Of a stretch of 64,000 nt of DNA, positions 55,308-64,000 are shown piece by piece (positions within the stretch are counted from its first letter, which is position 1; the number at the start of each line of letters is the position of its first letter). The stretch lies in the NCBI RefSeq assembly GCF_900143245.1, contig NZ_FRDK01000002.1:1-64000 (forward strand), in the 5' to 3' direction. Origin of the DNA: Flavobacterium fryxellicola (lineage in GTDB: Bacteria; Bacteroidota; Bacteroidia; Flavobacteriales; Flavobacteriaceae). The notes under the pieces are model-generated. The model made no database searches. It saw only the letters and a program-made list of their open reading frames with translations, and was not told where the DNA came from. A program made the translations under genes and the position numbers.

Positions 55308-56540
55308 TTATTTGATTATTTCATTTTTAATAATTTTGTCTTTCAGAAAAAAAGAAAAGTAAATAACAACTAAAACGGTAGCAATCCCTGTAGTTAAAAA
55401 TGTAGCTTGGGCTCCAAACCGATACCAAATTAATCCGGCAAGCGAACTTGCTATCAAAGCACCTATACTTTGAAATCCAGAGTATGTTCCAATGGCCGTA
55501 GCAGTATCTTTAGGATCACAAATTGTACTAATCCATGCTTTTGATATTCCTTCGGTTGCAGCAGCATAAATACCATAGATAAAAAAGAACAGCGCAATCA
55601 AATAAATGTTAGTACTAAAGGCCATTCCAAAATAAACGATGGCAAATAAAGAAAGTCCAACTATGAACATCTTCTTTAAACCTACTTTGTCTGCTAAAAT
55701 CCCAATAGGTAAAGCTACAATTGCATATACTAAATTATAAAAAATATAAATTCCAATTACGTAAGAATCATTTAATCCTGCTTGTTTTGCTTTCAATAAC
55801 AGAAAAATATCGGAACTATTAAAAACAGCAAAAGCCAATAAGCCCAGCACTACTTTTCTATATTCGTGTGGACTTAAATGCCAATAACTCAGAAAGGAGA
55901 AAAACGAGGTTGTTGTTTTTTCAGTGGAGATTTTTTTTGATTTATCTTTTAATAATAAAGAAACTAAAACCGCAATTACACCAGGAAGAAATGCAATATA
56001 AAACAGTGTTTGATACTGTTCCGGATAATAATAAAGATACGTTAAGGCAATCAATGGTCCTAAAACAGCACCAAAAGTATCCATTGCCCTATGAAAACCA
56101 AAAACTTTTCCTTTGGTATACGGTGTTGCCTGCTCCGATAAAATAGCATCTCTTGCCCCGGTACGAACTCCTTTTCCAAAGCGATCAATCGATCTTGCAA
56201 AAAATATCCAAAGTGGAAAAACAAACACTGCCATCATTGGTTTTGAAATTGCACTCAAGGCATAACCAACCTGCACAAAGGGAACTCTTTTACCTGAGCT
56301 ATCTGACAACTTACCAAAATAACCTTTGCTTAATCCTGCCAAAGCCTCCGCAAATCCCTCCAAAACACCAATTAATACAATGGAGAAACCTATTGTTTTA
56401 AGATAAATGGGCATTATAGGATAGAGCATTTCACTAGCAGCGTCTGTAAACAAACTGACTAAAGAAAGTATCCAAACGGATTTTGAAATGTTTTTTACTA
56501 TTTTCACTTTGAAAAATTTTGCTTTTGATAGTGCAGTCAA
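55308..56540 (-). CDS. MFS transporter
   Basis: This 410-residue protein has about 12 membrane helices. The MFS motif A-like loop is near GYFGKLSDSSGKRVP (about residues 70-85) and a second gate loop is in GILADKVGLKKMFIVGL. The order resembles a sugar- or drug-proton antiporter group, but I cannot name a substrate. It ends seven bases before the decayed metal ATPase, so the two were probably once one operon. An alternative GTG start about 13 codons downstream is possible. Intact. Confidence 0.82.
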   Translation of the reverse strand: MTALSKAKFFKVKIVKNISKSVWILSLVSLFTDAASEMLYPIMPIYLKTIGFSIVLIGVLEGFAEALAGLSKGYFGKLSDSSGKRVPFVQVGYALSAISKPMMAVFVFPLWIFFARSIDRFGKGVRTGARDAILSEQATPYTKGKVFGFHRAMDTFGAVLGPLIALTYLYYYPEQYQTLFYIAFLPGVIAVLVSLLLKDKSKKISTEKTTTSFFSFLSYWHLSPHEYRKVVLGLLAFAVFNSSDIFLLLKAKQAGLNDSYVIGIYIFYNLVYAIVALPIGILADKVGLKKMFIVGLSLFAIVYFGMAFSTNIYLIALFFFIYGIYAAATEGISKAWISTICDPKDTATAIGTYSGFQSIGALIASSLAGLIWYRFGAQATFLTTGIATVLVVIYFSFFLKDKIIKNEIIK

Positions 56541-56714
56541 CGATACAAATAAAAAGTGTCTTTGGGATTACTATCAAATATACAATAAATCAGTGCTCCA
56601 CCCTAAACTAGAAATTTCAGTGCAACCGGCAACATCGATTTTTATCAAGGTAGCGCGATTAATCCTATTTTAAAGAATACGATTTGGGCAAAGGAATGGT
56701 ATCACAAAATCGAA

Positions 56715-59711
56715 TTAGTTCTTGACAGCTTCATAAATTATTTTCTGGATGTCTTCTCTTATGTTTGCTTTAGATAACCTATTCTCATTGGCAATTGGAT
56801 AGGTTCTATTCGATAAAAACACATAAACAATTTGTGTTTCAGGATCTGCCCAAGCCATCGTTCCAGTGTAACCAGTATGTCCAAAACTTGTCATCGAAGC
56901 GCACCCACAAGTTGGACCTTCAATTCCCAGCTGAGGCTTATCAAAACCTACTCCTCTTCTATTCCCCACAGCACAAAAATAACAAGTATTGAAATCTTCA
57001 AATGTCTTTTCGGAAAAATAGCGTTGATTGCCATAACTTCCTTTTTGCAGATACAGTTCCATTATTTTAGCTACATCCATGGCATTCGAAAAAATTCCAG
57101 CATGCCCTGAAACACCACCTTCTAGTGCAGCGGACAAATCATTTACATAGCCTTGTAACAGTTGACGACGAAAATAAGTATCTGTCTCTGTTGGCGGAAT
57201 TCTATTTTTATCAAATTTTGTTAAAGGATTAAAACTTGAATTGTTCATGCCTAGGGAGCGATAAAAATTCTCTTGAATCAAAGCATCTAATGTTTTTCCT
57301 GTTGTTTTCTCCAAATAATCTTTTAGAATCATAAAAGTCAGATCACTGTATTTGTATTCTTTTTTTAATGAAATTTTACTTTTAACAATCATTTTCATTA
57401 TTGTATCGCTAAAATCATTTCGTATAAAAAGACTGTCCCCCAATTGCTTCGAAAACTGATCTTGGGGCATTCTTCTAAAATAGATCTCCGAAGGCAATTT
57501 TGATTTATCCATTGTAGCCTTGTAAAATGGAATTCCAGCGGGTAAACCTGCATAATGAGATAATAAATCCTTGAAATTAATATTTTGTTTGTTGGAGTCT
57601 TTAAAAATAGAAGACATATCTCCTAGTGTTGTTTCTAAATTTATTTTTTGCTGATCGTATTGTTGCATCACATTAGGCAATGTAGCTAAAATTTTTGTCA
57701 AAGAAGCGACGTCATAAATATCAGAATTTTGAACTTTAATTGTTTTATCATACGTATGATACCCAAATGATTTTTGGTAAATTACTTTTCCATTTCTAGC
57801 CACTAGCACCTGAATTCCAGGAGTCATCTTAGCATTGATTGCTTTAAGAGCAATACCATCAATTTTTGATAAAATTTTAGAGTCCATCCCGACATTTTCA
57901 GCCGAAGTAAATCCCAATCGATTTAATTTTTCAGTAGATAGGCCATCATTTACTTTAAAACTGGCGTTTATAGAAACAGGCAACTTCCCTTTTGCTTCAA
58001 TCGCACCAAAAATTAGTTCTGCCGAAACTACCTGAGCAATGGCACTATTTTGATAAGATACCACCAAACCTTCCAAAGTTTGATAATTGGTAATCGGCAA
58101 GAGTGCGTAGGGTTTAGCAAAAACATCTAGGATTACATTATTATTCTGGGCTAAAAATGCAATCTTTGCAATCTCATCTGCTCTCATATCATCATTTCTA
58201 AAAGCTATATCTGATTTATGATAACCAACGATAACGGTGGTAAACGGAGCTAATTTCGCTTGCAAACTATCCAAATTAGCATCGGCTATAACAGTAACTT
58301 CTGCATATTTTTTAAGGGTAGTTACAAACGCATCGTTGTTGTCGTCTCCCATTTTTACGTAAGCAATTTTTTGCAGGTCCAAATTCTTGATAGGTAAAAC
58401 AGCTGCGGTATTTTTTAGTACAGTGATAGCATTCTCATATAATTGATAATGCAAGGCCTCATTTTCAACTGAATTTAATTCCTTGTACAAATTATCCGTT
58501 TCAATTGCTTTGTACGAGTTCAGTCCTGCTTTGTATTTGAATTTTAGTATTTTCTTTACAGAAAAAGCCAATCGCTCCGCTGTAAATAAATTGAGTGAAT
58601 AAGCAAGTGTAAATTTTTCGATTGCAGCAGGAACATTTTCTGGAAATAGCAACACGTCATTCCCGGCCATAAAAGCTTCGAAATTGATTTCACTTGGCAA
58701 TTTAAAATCACTTACACTTTTCATATTTAAAGCATCGGTAAAAATAAGTCCTTTGAAACCCAATTCATTTTGTAGAATATTAGTAACTACATTGTAAGAA
58801 ATAGAAGAAGGAAAATTAGTTCTACTCTCTAAACTGGGAACGTTTAAATGTGCCACCATAACCGAAGAAAGTCCTTCATGGAACATTTTTTTATAGGGAT
58901 AAAATTCTACTTCTTGTAGCCTTTCTTTTGAGGAACTTATGGTGGGCAATCCTTTGTGAGAATCCATTGCAGTATCGCCATGTCCTGGAAAATGTTTTCC
59001 CGTAGAAAAAACGCCCTGACTTTGGACGCCTTTCATTAAAGCAATGGCATGTTCCGTCACTTTGAACTTATCTTCACCAAAAGAACGAAAACCAATAATA
59101 GGATTTTTGGGATTTGAATTAATATCTAAAACAGGAGCAAAATTGAAATGCAGTCCCATTCGCTTGCTTTGCTGTCCTAATTGGACCCCAAGCTTTTCTA
59201 TCAATTTCATGTCTTGAATGGCTCCAAGTGTCATGTTCCAAGGATAAGTATAGGTTGAATCCAGTCGCATTCCCAAACCCCATTCGGCATCGCTACCTAT
59301 AAATAAAGGAAGCTTTGATTTTGATTGAAACCGATTGGACAATTTTGCTTGGCGAACTGGCCCACCTTGAAAGAACAGTAAACCTCCTATTTTATAATCT
59401 ATAATTAGTTTATCAATACTTTTAATGTGGGCTGAATCTTTATTAGAATAAGCAGCAACCATAAATAGTTGACCAAATTTTTCCTCTAAAGTCATGGAAT
59501 TGTAGACACTATCTACCCATTTATTCCCTTCTGGCTGTAACTCGAATAATAATGGAGTATTTGTTATAGCCAAACTATCAAGATTTTGAACTTTGACAGG
59601 AACGTTGGTTAAAATTACTTTATTCTTATTAATTTTTGTACCAACACAACTTGCAGCAACAAAAATAAATAAGACATAAGTAAAAACAATTTTGATGCCT
59701 ATTTTTTTCAT
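56715..59711 (-). CDS. GH3 glycoside hydrolase fused to a serine hydrolase (beta-lactamase-like)
   Basis: This protein of about 998 residues has a lipoprotein-like start (ATG at 59711 giving MKKIGIKIVFTY, lipobox AASC). Residues about 60-580 are a GH3 beta-N-acetylglucosaminidase-type domain with KHFPGHGD (about 239-246) and the nucleophile in FTDALNM (Asp about 326). Residues about 600-990 form a penicillin-binding/beta-lactamase-like serine hydrolase with SLTK (about 670-673), YSD in KYSDLTF and HTG in GHTGYTG. I recall this fusion from other Bacteroidota. It may trim peptidoglycan fragments or related glycans. It ends the probable long operon from 64000. Confidence 0.9.
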   Translation of the reverse strand: MKKIGIKIVFTYVLFIFVAASCVGTKINKNKVILTNVPVKVQNLDSLAITNTPLLFELQPEGNKWVDSVYNSMTLEEKFGQLFMVAAYSNKDSAHIKSIDKLIIDYKIGGLLFFQGGPVRQAKLSNRFQSKSKLPLFIGSDAEWGLGMRLDSTYTYPWNMTLGAIQDMKLIEKLGVQLGQQSKRMGLHFNFAPVLDINSNPKNPIIGFRSFGEDKFKVTEHAIALMKGVQSQGVFSTGKHFPGHGDTAMDSHKGLPTISSSKERLQEVEFYPYKKMFHEGLSSVMVAHLNVPSLESRTNFPSSISYNVVTNILQNELGFKGLIFTDALNMKSVSDFKLPSEINFEAFMAGNDVLLFPENVPAAIEKFTLAYSLNLFTAERLAFSVKKILKFKYKAGLNSYKAIETDNLYKELNSVENEALHYQLYENAITVLKNTAAVLPIKNLDLQKIAYVKMGDDNNDAFVTTLKKYAEVTVIADANLDSLQAKLAPFTTVIVGYHKSDIAFRNDDMRADEIAKIAFLAQNNNVILDVFAKPYALLPITNYQTLEGLVVSYQNSAIAQVVSAELIFGAIEAKGKLPVSINASFKVNDGLSTEKLNRLGFTSAENVGMDSKILSKIDGIALKAINAKMTPGIQVLVARNGKVIYQKSFGYHTYDKTIKVQNSDIYDVASLTKILATLPNVMQQYDQQKINLETTLGDMSSIFKDSNKQNINFKDLLSHYAGLPAGIPFYKATMDKSKLPSEIYFRRMPQDQFSKQLGDSLFIRNDFSDTIMKMIVKSKISLKKEYKYSDLTFMILKDYLEKTTGKTLDALIQENFYRSLGMNNSSFNPLTKFDKNRIPPTETDTYFRRQLLQGYVNDLSAALEGGVSGHAGIFSNAMDVAKIMELYLQKGSYGNQRYFSEKTFEDFNTCYFCAVGNRRGVGFDKPQLGIEGPTCGCASMTSFGHTGYTGTMAWADPETQIVYVFLSNRTYPIANENRLSKANIREDIQKIIYEAVKN

Positions 59712-59724
59712 TGGACTGTTTTGT

Positions 59725-60207
59725 TTAAAAAAAGCGACTATGCCAGCTATCAATGGCAGGAACTTCCCACGATTCATTAAATTCTTCTATATTGTTAACC
59801 AAATTATTGAAAACAATAGTATTCTCAGTAACGGCTTTATCTTTGACCATTTTCTTGAAGTCAATTAGAGGCTTATGGGCAATATGTTCTCCTAATTTAA
59901 AAGTGACATTCATTTTATCTAATAAATCAACTGAATATTTTTGTTCTAAACTTTGGATAAATTCTACAGAGGAATCGATAGAACAACCTGTTGCAGCCTG
60001 AACGTCCTGATTTACAGCAATAATAATGAATCGATTGTATTTTAATTGGTAAGAAGATTCTAAACTGGTGCCATGTGCAGCCCAACCTTCAAGAAAGGAT
60101 TGTAAGGCTGTTTCTATTTCAGAAAATTCCGCATCTGAAAATTTTCTATTCGACTGGTAGATCCAGATTTTAGATTCTTCGGGTAAATTTTCAAATGGAA
60201 TGTACAT
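59725..60207 (-). CDS. Conserved uncharacterised protein
   Basis: This 160-residue soluble protein has no signal and no motif I can assign. It opens with FENLPEESKIWIYQSNRKFS and has a central helical pattern around ALQSFLEGWAAHGTSLE. I recall this family from Flavobacterium genomes, sometimes labelled as an ABC transporter ATPase. Nothing in it supports that name: no Walker A or B is visible. It sits between a secreted uncharacterised gene and the GH3 fusion, with 13 bases to the latter. Confidence 0.75.
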   Translation of the reverse strand: MYIPFENLPEESKIWIYQSNRKFSDAEFSEIETALQSFLEGWAAHGTSLESSYQLKYNRFIIIAVNQDVQAATGCSIDSSVEFIQSLEQKYSVDLLDKMNVTFKLGEHIAHKPLIDFKKMVKDKAVTENTIVFNNLVNNIEEFNESWEVPAIDSWHSRFF

Positions 60208-60246
60208 AATGCTATTTATTTGCTAGATTTTTAAAAAATCAAAACG

Positions 60247-60855
60247 TTATATTTTTTCTAGATTAGTTATAATTTTAAAATATCTAAATTCTTTATTTTG
60301 TGGATCAAAGAGTTCAATTTCAGTATAACTCACCTTTATTTTGTCTTTTTTATTGATCTCCTTATTAGTTAATAAAGAGGCTGTTTCAAAGTAATCTAAT
60401 AAAAGAAAATTAAAATTTCTTCCATTTTTATCTTTTAACTGAATAGACAGGAACTGTTCCGATTTTATTTCTATCACTTCTCCTTCAACAAAAGAGCTTT
60501 CTTTTTCTACAGCATTGGAATCATCATCTTCAATGGATCTTCTGCCCATTTCCATTATAATTTCAGGACAACTCACCATCATTTTCATTGCTACTTTCTC
60601 TCCTAAGCCTCGCATTCCCTCTTCATCATCAAAACTGATTTTATCTTTCGGTTCGAATTCTGAAGCATGAGTAGAATAACTTTGTATCATGCATAATCCA
60701 ACTTGGGTTTGCATCTCTTTTTTATTCATCGCTGAATAATTTATTTTTTTAGCTTCTAAACAACCGCACGTTTCTTTTCCAATCACATCATAGACGTCCT
60801 GAGCGTACGAAAAAGAAGAACAAAGAGCCACCGTTATAAAAAATACTTTTCTCAT
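60247..60855 (-). CDS. Secreted uncharacterised protein
   Basis: This 202-residue protein has a signal peptide ending near SYAQ. A cysteine pair (ETCGCLE) lies close after the cleavage site. The rest is acidic and lysine-rich, without a recognised motif. The C-terminal half alternates strands such as SEQFLSIQLKDKNGRNFNFL. It begins two bases after the CCG-domain gene's stop, so it is coupled to the Fe-S genes upstream. Role unknown. Confidence 0.72.
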   Translation of the reverse strand: MRKVFFITVALCSSFSYAQDVYDVIGKETCGCLEAKKINYSAMNKKEMQTQVGLCMIQSYSTHASEFEPKDKISFDDEEGMRGLGEKVAMKMMVSCPEIIMEMGRRSIEDDDSNAVEKESSFVEGEVIEIKSEQFLSIQLKDKNGRNFNFLLLDYFETASLLTNKEINKKDKIKVSYTEIELFDPQNKEFRYFKIITNLEKI

Positions 60856-60857
60856 TA

Positions 60858-61649
60858 TTACAAATCCTGCGCATTAGCAATCAGTTCTGCAATATCCATC
60901 ACTTTTACTTCGCCTTCCTTTTCTTTATTTTTAATTCCATCAGTCATCATGGTATTACAAAAAGGACAGCCAGCAGCAATAATTTCAGGTTTTGTTTCTA
61001 AAGCATCTTCTGTTCTTTCAATGTTAACTTCTTTATTTCCGGGTTCAGCGTCTTTGAACATTTGAGCACCACCGGCGCCACAACACAGTCCGTTAGCTTT
61101 AGAACGCTTCATTTCCACTAATTCAGCATCCAATTTAAGGATCAACTCCCTTGGTGCTTCATAAACATTATTGGCTCTGCCTAAATAGCACGGATCATGA
61201 AATGTAATGCGTTTCCCTTTGAATTGTCCTCCCTCAATTGTTAGTCTTCCATCATCTAATAATGATTTTAAAAATTCAGTGTGGTGCACTACTTCATATT
61301 TCCCACCTAATTCAGGGTATTCGTTTTTAAGAGTATTAAAACAATGAGGACAAGCGGTAACAATTTTTTTTGCTTCATAAGCGTTTAAAACCTCGATATT
61401 CATCATGGCTTGCATTTGAAATAAAAATTCATTTCCAGCTCTTTTAGCAGGATCTCCAGTACAGCTTTCTTCGGTACCCAAGACTGCAAAAGGAACATTA
61501 GCCCGATTCAAAATACGAACAAATGCCTTTGTTATTTTTTTTGCTCTATCATCAAAACTTCCTGCACATCCTACCCAAAATAAAACTTCTGGTTGTTTTC
61601 CTTGAGCTAACATTTCGGCCATTGTTGGCACTATTAAATTCTCTGACAT
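60858..61649 (-). CDS. CCG-domain Fe-S protein (LutA/GlpC/HdrB-like)
   Basis: This 263-residue protein has two CCG-type cysteine motifs. The first is around VGCAGSFDDRAK and CPHCFN; the second is around CCGAGGAQMF and GCPFCNTMM. This is the family of 4Fe-4S/haem-linked subunits such as LutA, GlpC and HdrB, which take part in electron transfer with a membrane-bound Fe-S partner. The next upstream gene encodes such a partner, 72 bases away. The electron donor and acceptor are unknown. Confidence 0.85.
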   Translation of the reverse strand: MSENLIVPTMAEMLAQGKQPEVLFWVGCAGSFDDRAKKITKAFVRILNRANVPFAVLGTEESCTGDPAKRAGNEFLFQMQAMMNIEVLNAYEAKKIVTACPHCFNTLKNEYPELGGKYEVVHHTEFLKSLLDDGRLTIEGGQFKGKRITFHDPCYLGRANNVYEAPRELILKLDAELVEMKRSKANGLCCGAGGAQMFKDAEPGNKEVNIERTEDALETKPEIIAAGCPFCNTMMTDGIKNKEKEGEVKVMDIAELIANAQDL

Positions 61650-61721
61650 AACTTTTATTTTTTTTCAAATGGTCAAAAAAAACCTATTTGTAAGTATTGT
61701 AAAATCCTCCTTAATACAAAA

Positions 61722-63056
61722 TTAATTTTCGTTTTTCCAATTCAATCTATCTTGCTGATTGTATTGCCATGGTGCGCCATTATTCTCAATATTGGTCATC
61801 ATTGCATTTACAGGCATTGGAGCTGCGCTTTGTTCCATTACTAAATAGCGCCTCATATCCATAATAATAGAAAGTGGACTAATATTTACGGGACATTCTT
61901 CAACGCAGGCATTACATGATGTGCATGCCCATAGCTCTTCTGCTGTGATATAGTCGTTTAATAAGGTTTTGTTATCAGGAATAAAAATACCCTTATTGGC
62001 ATCTATATTTCTTCCTACTTCTTCCATTCTATCTCTTGTGTCCATCATGATTTTGCGAGGAGACAATTTTTTCCCTGTTATATTGGCGGGACAGGAAGAG
62101 GTGCATCGACCACATTCTGTACACGTATAAGCATTCAACAATTGAACCCAATTTAAATCCTGAATATCACTAGCGCCAAATTTACTTGGTATTGCATTTT
62201 CATCAACTGGCGCTGCTGCAAATGGATCTGCGGTAGGGTCCATCATTAGTTTTACTTCTTTGGTAACGGATTCTAAATTATCAAATTGTCCTTGTGGATT
62301 TAAATCAGCAAAATAGGTGTTAGGAAACGCCAATAGGATATGTAAATGCTTAGAAAAATACAAGTAATTCATAAAAATTAAAATACCCGTAATATGCAAC
62401 CACCAAAATATTTCTGAAAGAATCATGACTAATTCATTAGACATTCCATTAAAAATTGGTTCAATAAATTGACTTATAGGAAACGAACCCGCTTTTATAA
62501 AATGAGAAAAACCTCCAGGTACATTCTGTAAATGCAAATCAGAAGCATTCATTAATAAGAACAATGTCATTAATACTACCTCAAAATACAAGATGTAATT
62601 TCCATCATTTTTAGGCCAACCTTTTAAGTCTGAACTTACAAATCGTTTTAGTTTGATTGCGTTTCTACGACTCCAAAAAGCAAAAACAGCCACTAAAACT
62701 AAAAATGCCAAAATTTCAAAAGAAGCAATTAGTACATCATACGTAGTTCCTATAAAGGCAAAAACGCGGTGCGTACCAAAAAGTCCATCGATTATGATTT
62801 CTAGCAACTCTATATTAATAACCACAAATCCCACATAAACAATAATATGCAGAATTCCTGCAACAGGGCGTTTGACCATTTTTGATTGACCAAGGGCAAT
62901 CATAGCCATGTTAGTCCACCGTGCTTTTGGATTATCAGAACGATTTACATTCGTTCCTAGATTAATATTTCTTCTGATTTTTTTGACGCTTGTAAAAAAA
63001 TATCCGAAACCAATTACCAATAGTATGGCAAATAAAATGTTGTCTAAGTAGCTCAT
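61722..63056 (-). CDS. Membrane-bound two-cluster Fe-S protein
   Basis: This 444-residue protein has about five N-terminal membrane helices followed by two 4Fe-4S motifs: CTECGRCTSSCPANITG (about residues 315-330) and CTSCNACVEECPVNISP (about 380-396). The cysteine order fits HdrC/GlpC-type electron-transfer subunits on the inner face of the membrane. It probably feeds the CCG-domain protein encoded next. The pair resembles Bacteroidota complexes of unknown physiological partner. Gene order MCE protein, Fe-S protein, CCG protein is seen in other flavobacteria as I recall. Confidence 0.85.
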   Translation of the reverse strand: MSYLDNILFAILLVIGFGYFFTSVKKIRRNINLGTNVNRSDNPKARWTNMAMIALGQSKMVKRPVAGILHIIVYVGFVVINIELLEIIIDGLFGTHRVFAFIGTTYDVLIASFEILAFLVLVAVFAFWSRRNAIKLKRFVSSDLKGWPKNDGNYILYFEVVLMTLFLLMNASDLHLQNVPGGFSHFIKAGSFPISQFIEPIFNGMSNELVMILSEIFWWLHITGILIFMNYLYFSKHLHILLAFPNTYFADLNPQGQFDNLESVTKEVKLMMDPTADPFAAAPVDENAIPSKFGASDIQDLNWVQLLNAYTCTECGRCTSSCPANITGKKLSPRKIMMDTRDRMEEVGRNIDANKGIFIPDNKTLLNDYITAEELWACTSCNACVEECPVNISPLSIIMDMRRYLVMEQSAAPMPVNAMMTNIENNGAPWQYNQQDRLNWKNEN

Positions 63057-63061
63057 ATTTA

Positions 63062-64000
63062 CTATTTTTTTTCTACAGAAATAGAATCATTTTCAGGACC
63101 GACGTATGGTTTATTTTTTTTACCAAAGACAGAGATGTTGACATATCGTGTTGGATAAAGTCTTATATCTTGTAATAATAATTCTAATTCTTTGGTGGAC
63201 GTTTTAACATTTTGATAGAACGCATCATCATTTAATAATTTGCCCATCGAACCTTTACCTGACTCTAATCCAGTCACAATTCCATCTACTCTTGCTAAAG
63301 TTGCATTCAAATTTTTAACTGTTTTCCCCAAATCAGCTTTATCAAGTGAGTCTGAAATTTTAGAGAAATTTCCAGATATTTTATTGAAATTGGTTACCAC
63401 ACCATTTATTTGAGTTTTATTAGTGTTTAATAGGTCATTAACACTCCTGGAAACTTTATGGAATTGTTCTACCGTTTTACTCAATTCAGCTAACGTCAGT
63501 TTTAAATCCTGCTGCCCTTTTGGATCTAACACGTTATTTAAACCTGAAATTAATACTTCCGTACTTCCCAATAACTTTTCTAATTTTTCCTGAAGCGGCG
63601 CTAATTGATCTCCTACTTTATCGGTAAGTCCCATTTTGACTCCCGCTTGCAGTTTTTGACCATCGACAGCTAAGGTTTTATCTTTAAAATTTGGAATAAT
63701 TGCAATTTGTTTTCCTCCTATAAATCCAGGCTCATATATGGAAGCGATACTTGTTTTTGAAATTGGAAAATCCGTTTTCAATTGCAATTCTACTAATAAT
63801 TGACCGGTACCTTCAATTATTGATATTTTACTCACTTTACCTATAACTAAACCGTTTAGCGTCACTGGTGCTGATGTAGCCAGACCTTCAACGCTTTTAT
63901 ACTCTACGTAAAATGTCTTGTAATTAATAAAAAGGTCTCTGCCTTTCAAAAAACTGTAGCCCCAGATAAATAATAATATAGAAGCAATTACTAAAATAGC
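63062..64000 (-). CDS. MlaD/MCE-domain lipid-transport protein, 5' end outside window
   Basis: The minus strand gives about 295 residues from an internal methionine, but the frame runs on to the window edge with AILVIASILLFIWGYSFLKG, the expected membrane anchor of MCE proteins. So the true start lies beyond 64000. The MCE core includes VEGLATSAPVTLNGLVIGKV. A long helical tail (about residues 100-270) carries coiled-coil patterns. MCE proteins move lipids between membranes as hexameric tubes. It precedes the Fe-S gene by five bases and heads the operon. Confidence 0.88.
   Translation of the reverse strand, partial: AILVIASILLFIWGYSFLKGRDLFINYKTFYVEYKSVEGLATSAPVTLNGLVIGKVSKISIIEGTGQLLVELQLKTDFPISKTSIASIYEPGFIGGKQIAIIPNFKDKTLAVDGQKLQAGVKMGLTDKVGDQLAPLQEKLEKLLGSTEVLISGLNNVLDPKGQQDLKLTLAELSKTVEQFHKVSRSVNDLLNTNKTQINGVVTNFNKISGNFSKISDSLDKADLGKTVKNLNATLARVDGIVTGLESGKGSMGKLLNDDAFYQNVKTSTKELELLLQDIRLYPTRYVNISVFGKKNKPYVGPENDSISVEKK

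Noticed and set aside
59725..60207. Label ABC transporter ATPase for this gene
   Set aside because: No Walker A, Walker B or signature motif is present; the name appears to be a carried-over label.

Overview
The window looks like a chromosomal stretch of a Bacteroidota bacterium, most likely Flavobacterium or a close relative. The DNA is strongly AT-rich. Many genes carry the Bacteroidota -7 promoter box TAnnTTTG. The gene set is flavobacterial: a TamB/lipoprotein-TamL pair, BshA, a NagB with a C-terminal LmbE domain, a FucP-like sugar carrier, an MCE/Fe-S operon and a small SRP RNA with a Bacteroidota-type apex. This is inference; no rRNA or marker tree was available.

Region 1 (1-6744) is accessory DNA. 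It starts with an IS91-type transposase remnant butted against a broken IS1182-type element. Then comes what reads as a gene-cassette array without an integrase (a CALIN): a toxin-antitoxin pair, a TPR lipoprotein, an Imm63-like protein and a GT39-like membrane glycosyltransferase. Each is followed by an attC-like palindrome, and each cassette start is complementary to the inverse core at its own end. Two 864-bp internally deleted IS1182-type elements, plus the end of a third, sit at the same point of attC sites, three bases from the G/TT crossover. This is the most unusual part of the window.

Region 2 (7042-12455) holds an AraC-type regulator, an S41 protease-like lipoprotein, a two-DTG aspartyl-protease-like protein, a fasciclin lipoprotein and an unknown lipoprotein. 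Region 3 (13108-18097, minus) is an AraC regulator followed by a TolC/EmrA/EmrB-type efflux operon. Region 4 (18254-24257) carries a CoA-transferase, a thioesterase, a b561-like cytochrome, a NIPSNAP protein and a Na/Pi cotransporter. Region 5 (24424-31714) is the tamB-tamL pair for envelope assembly, followed by a minus-strand ABC-F protein with one canonical and one degenerate ATP site.

Region 6 (33689-39704) is an amino-sugar locus: GH20 hexosaminidase and NagB-LmbE on the minus strand, a sugar carrier divergent on the plus strand, and a short palindrome between them. Region 7 (39856-46185) holds a fructose-6-phosphate aldolase-like transaldolase, an SDR, the SRP RNA, glutaminyl cyclase and the histidine-degradation genes hutI and hutG. 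Region 8 (46285-53693) is housekeeping: a DEAD-box helicase, a dicarboxylate symporter, aroC, an LpxH-like phosphoesterase, small envelope proteins and bshA.

Region 9 (53771-56540) is a decayed heavy-metal P-type ATPase with an MFS gene. Region 10 (56715-64000, minus) is a probable long operon running from an MCE/MlaD protein through two Fe-S proteins and two uncharacterised proteins to a GH3/serine-hydrolase fusion. No tRNA, rRNA or CRISPR array was recognised.
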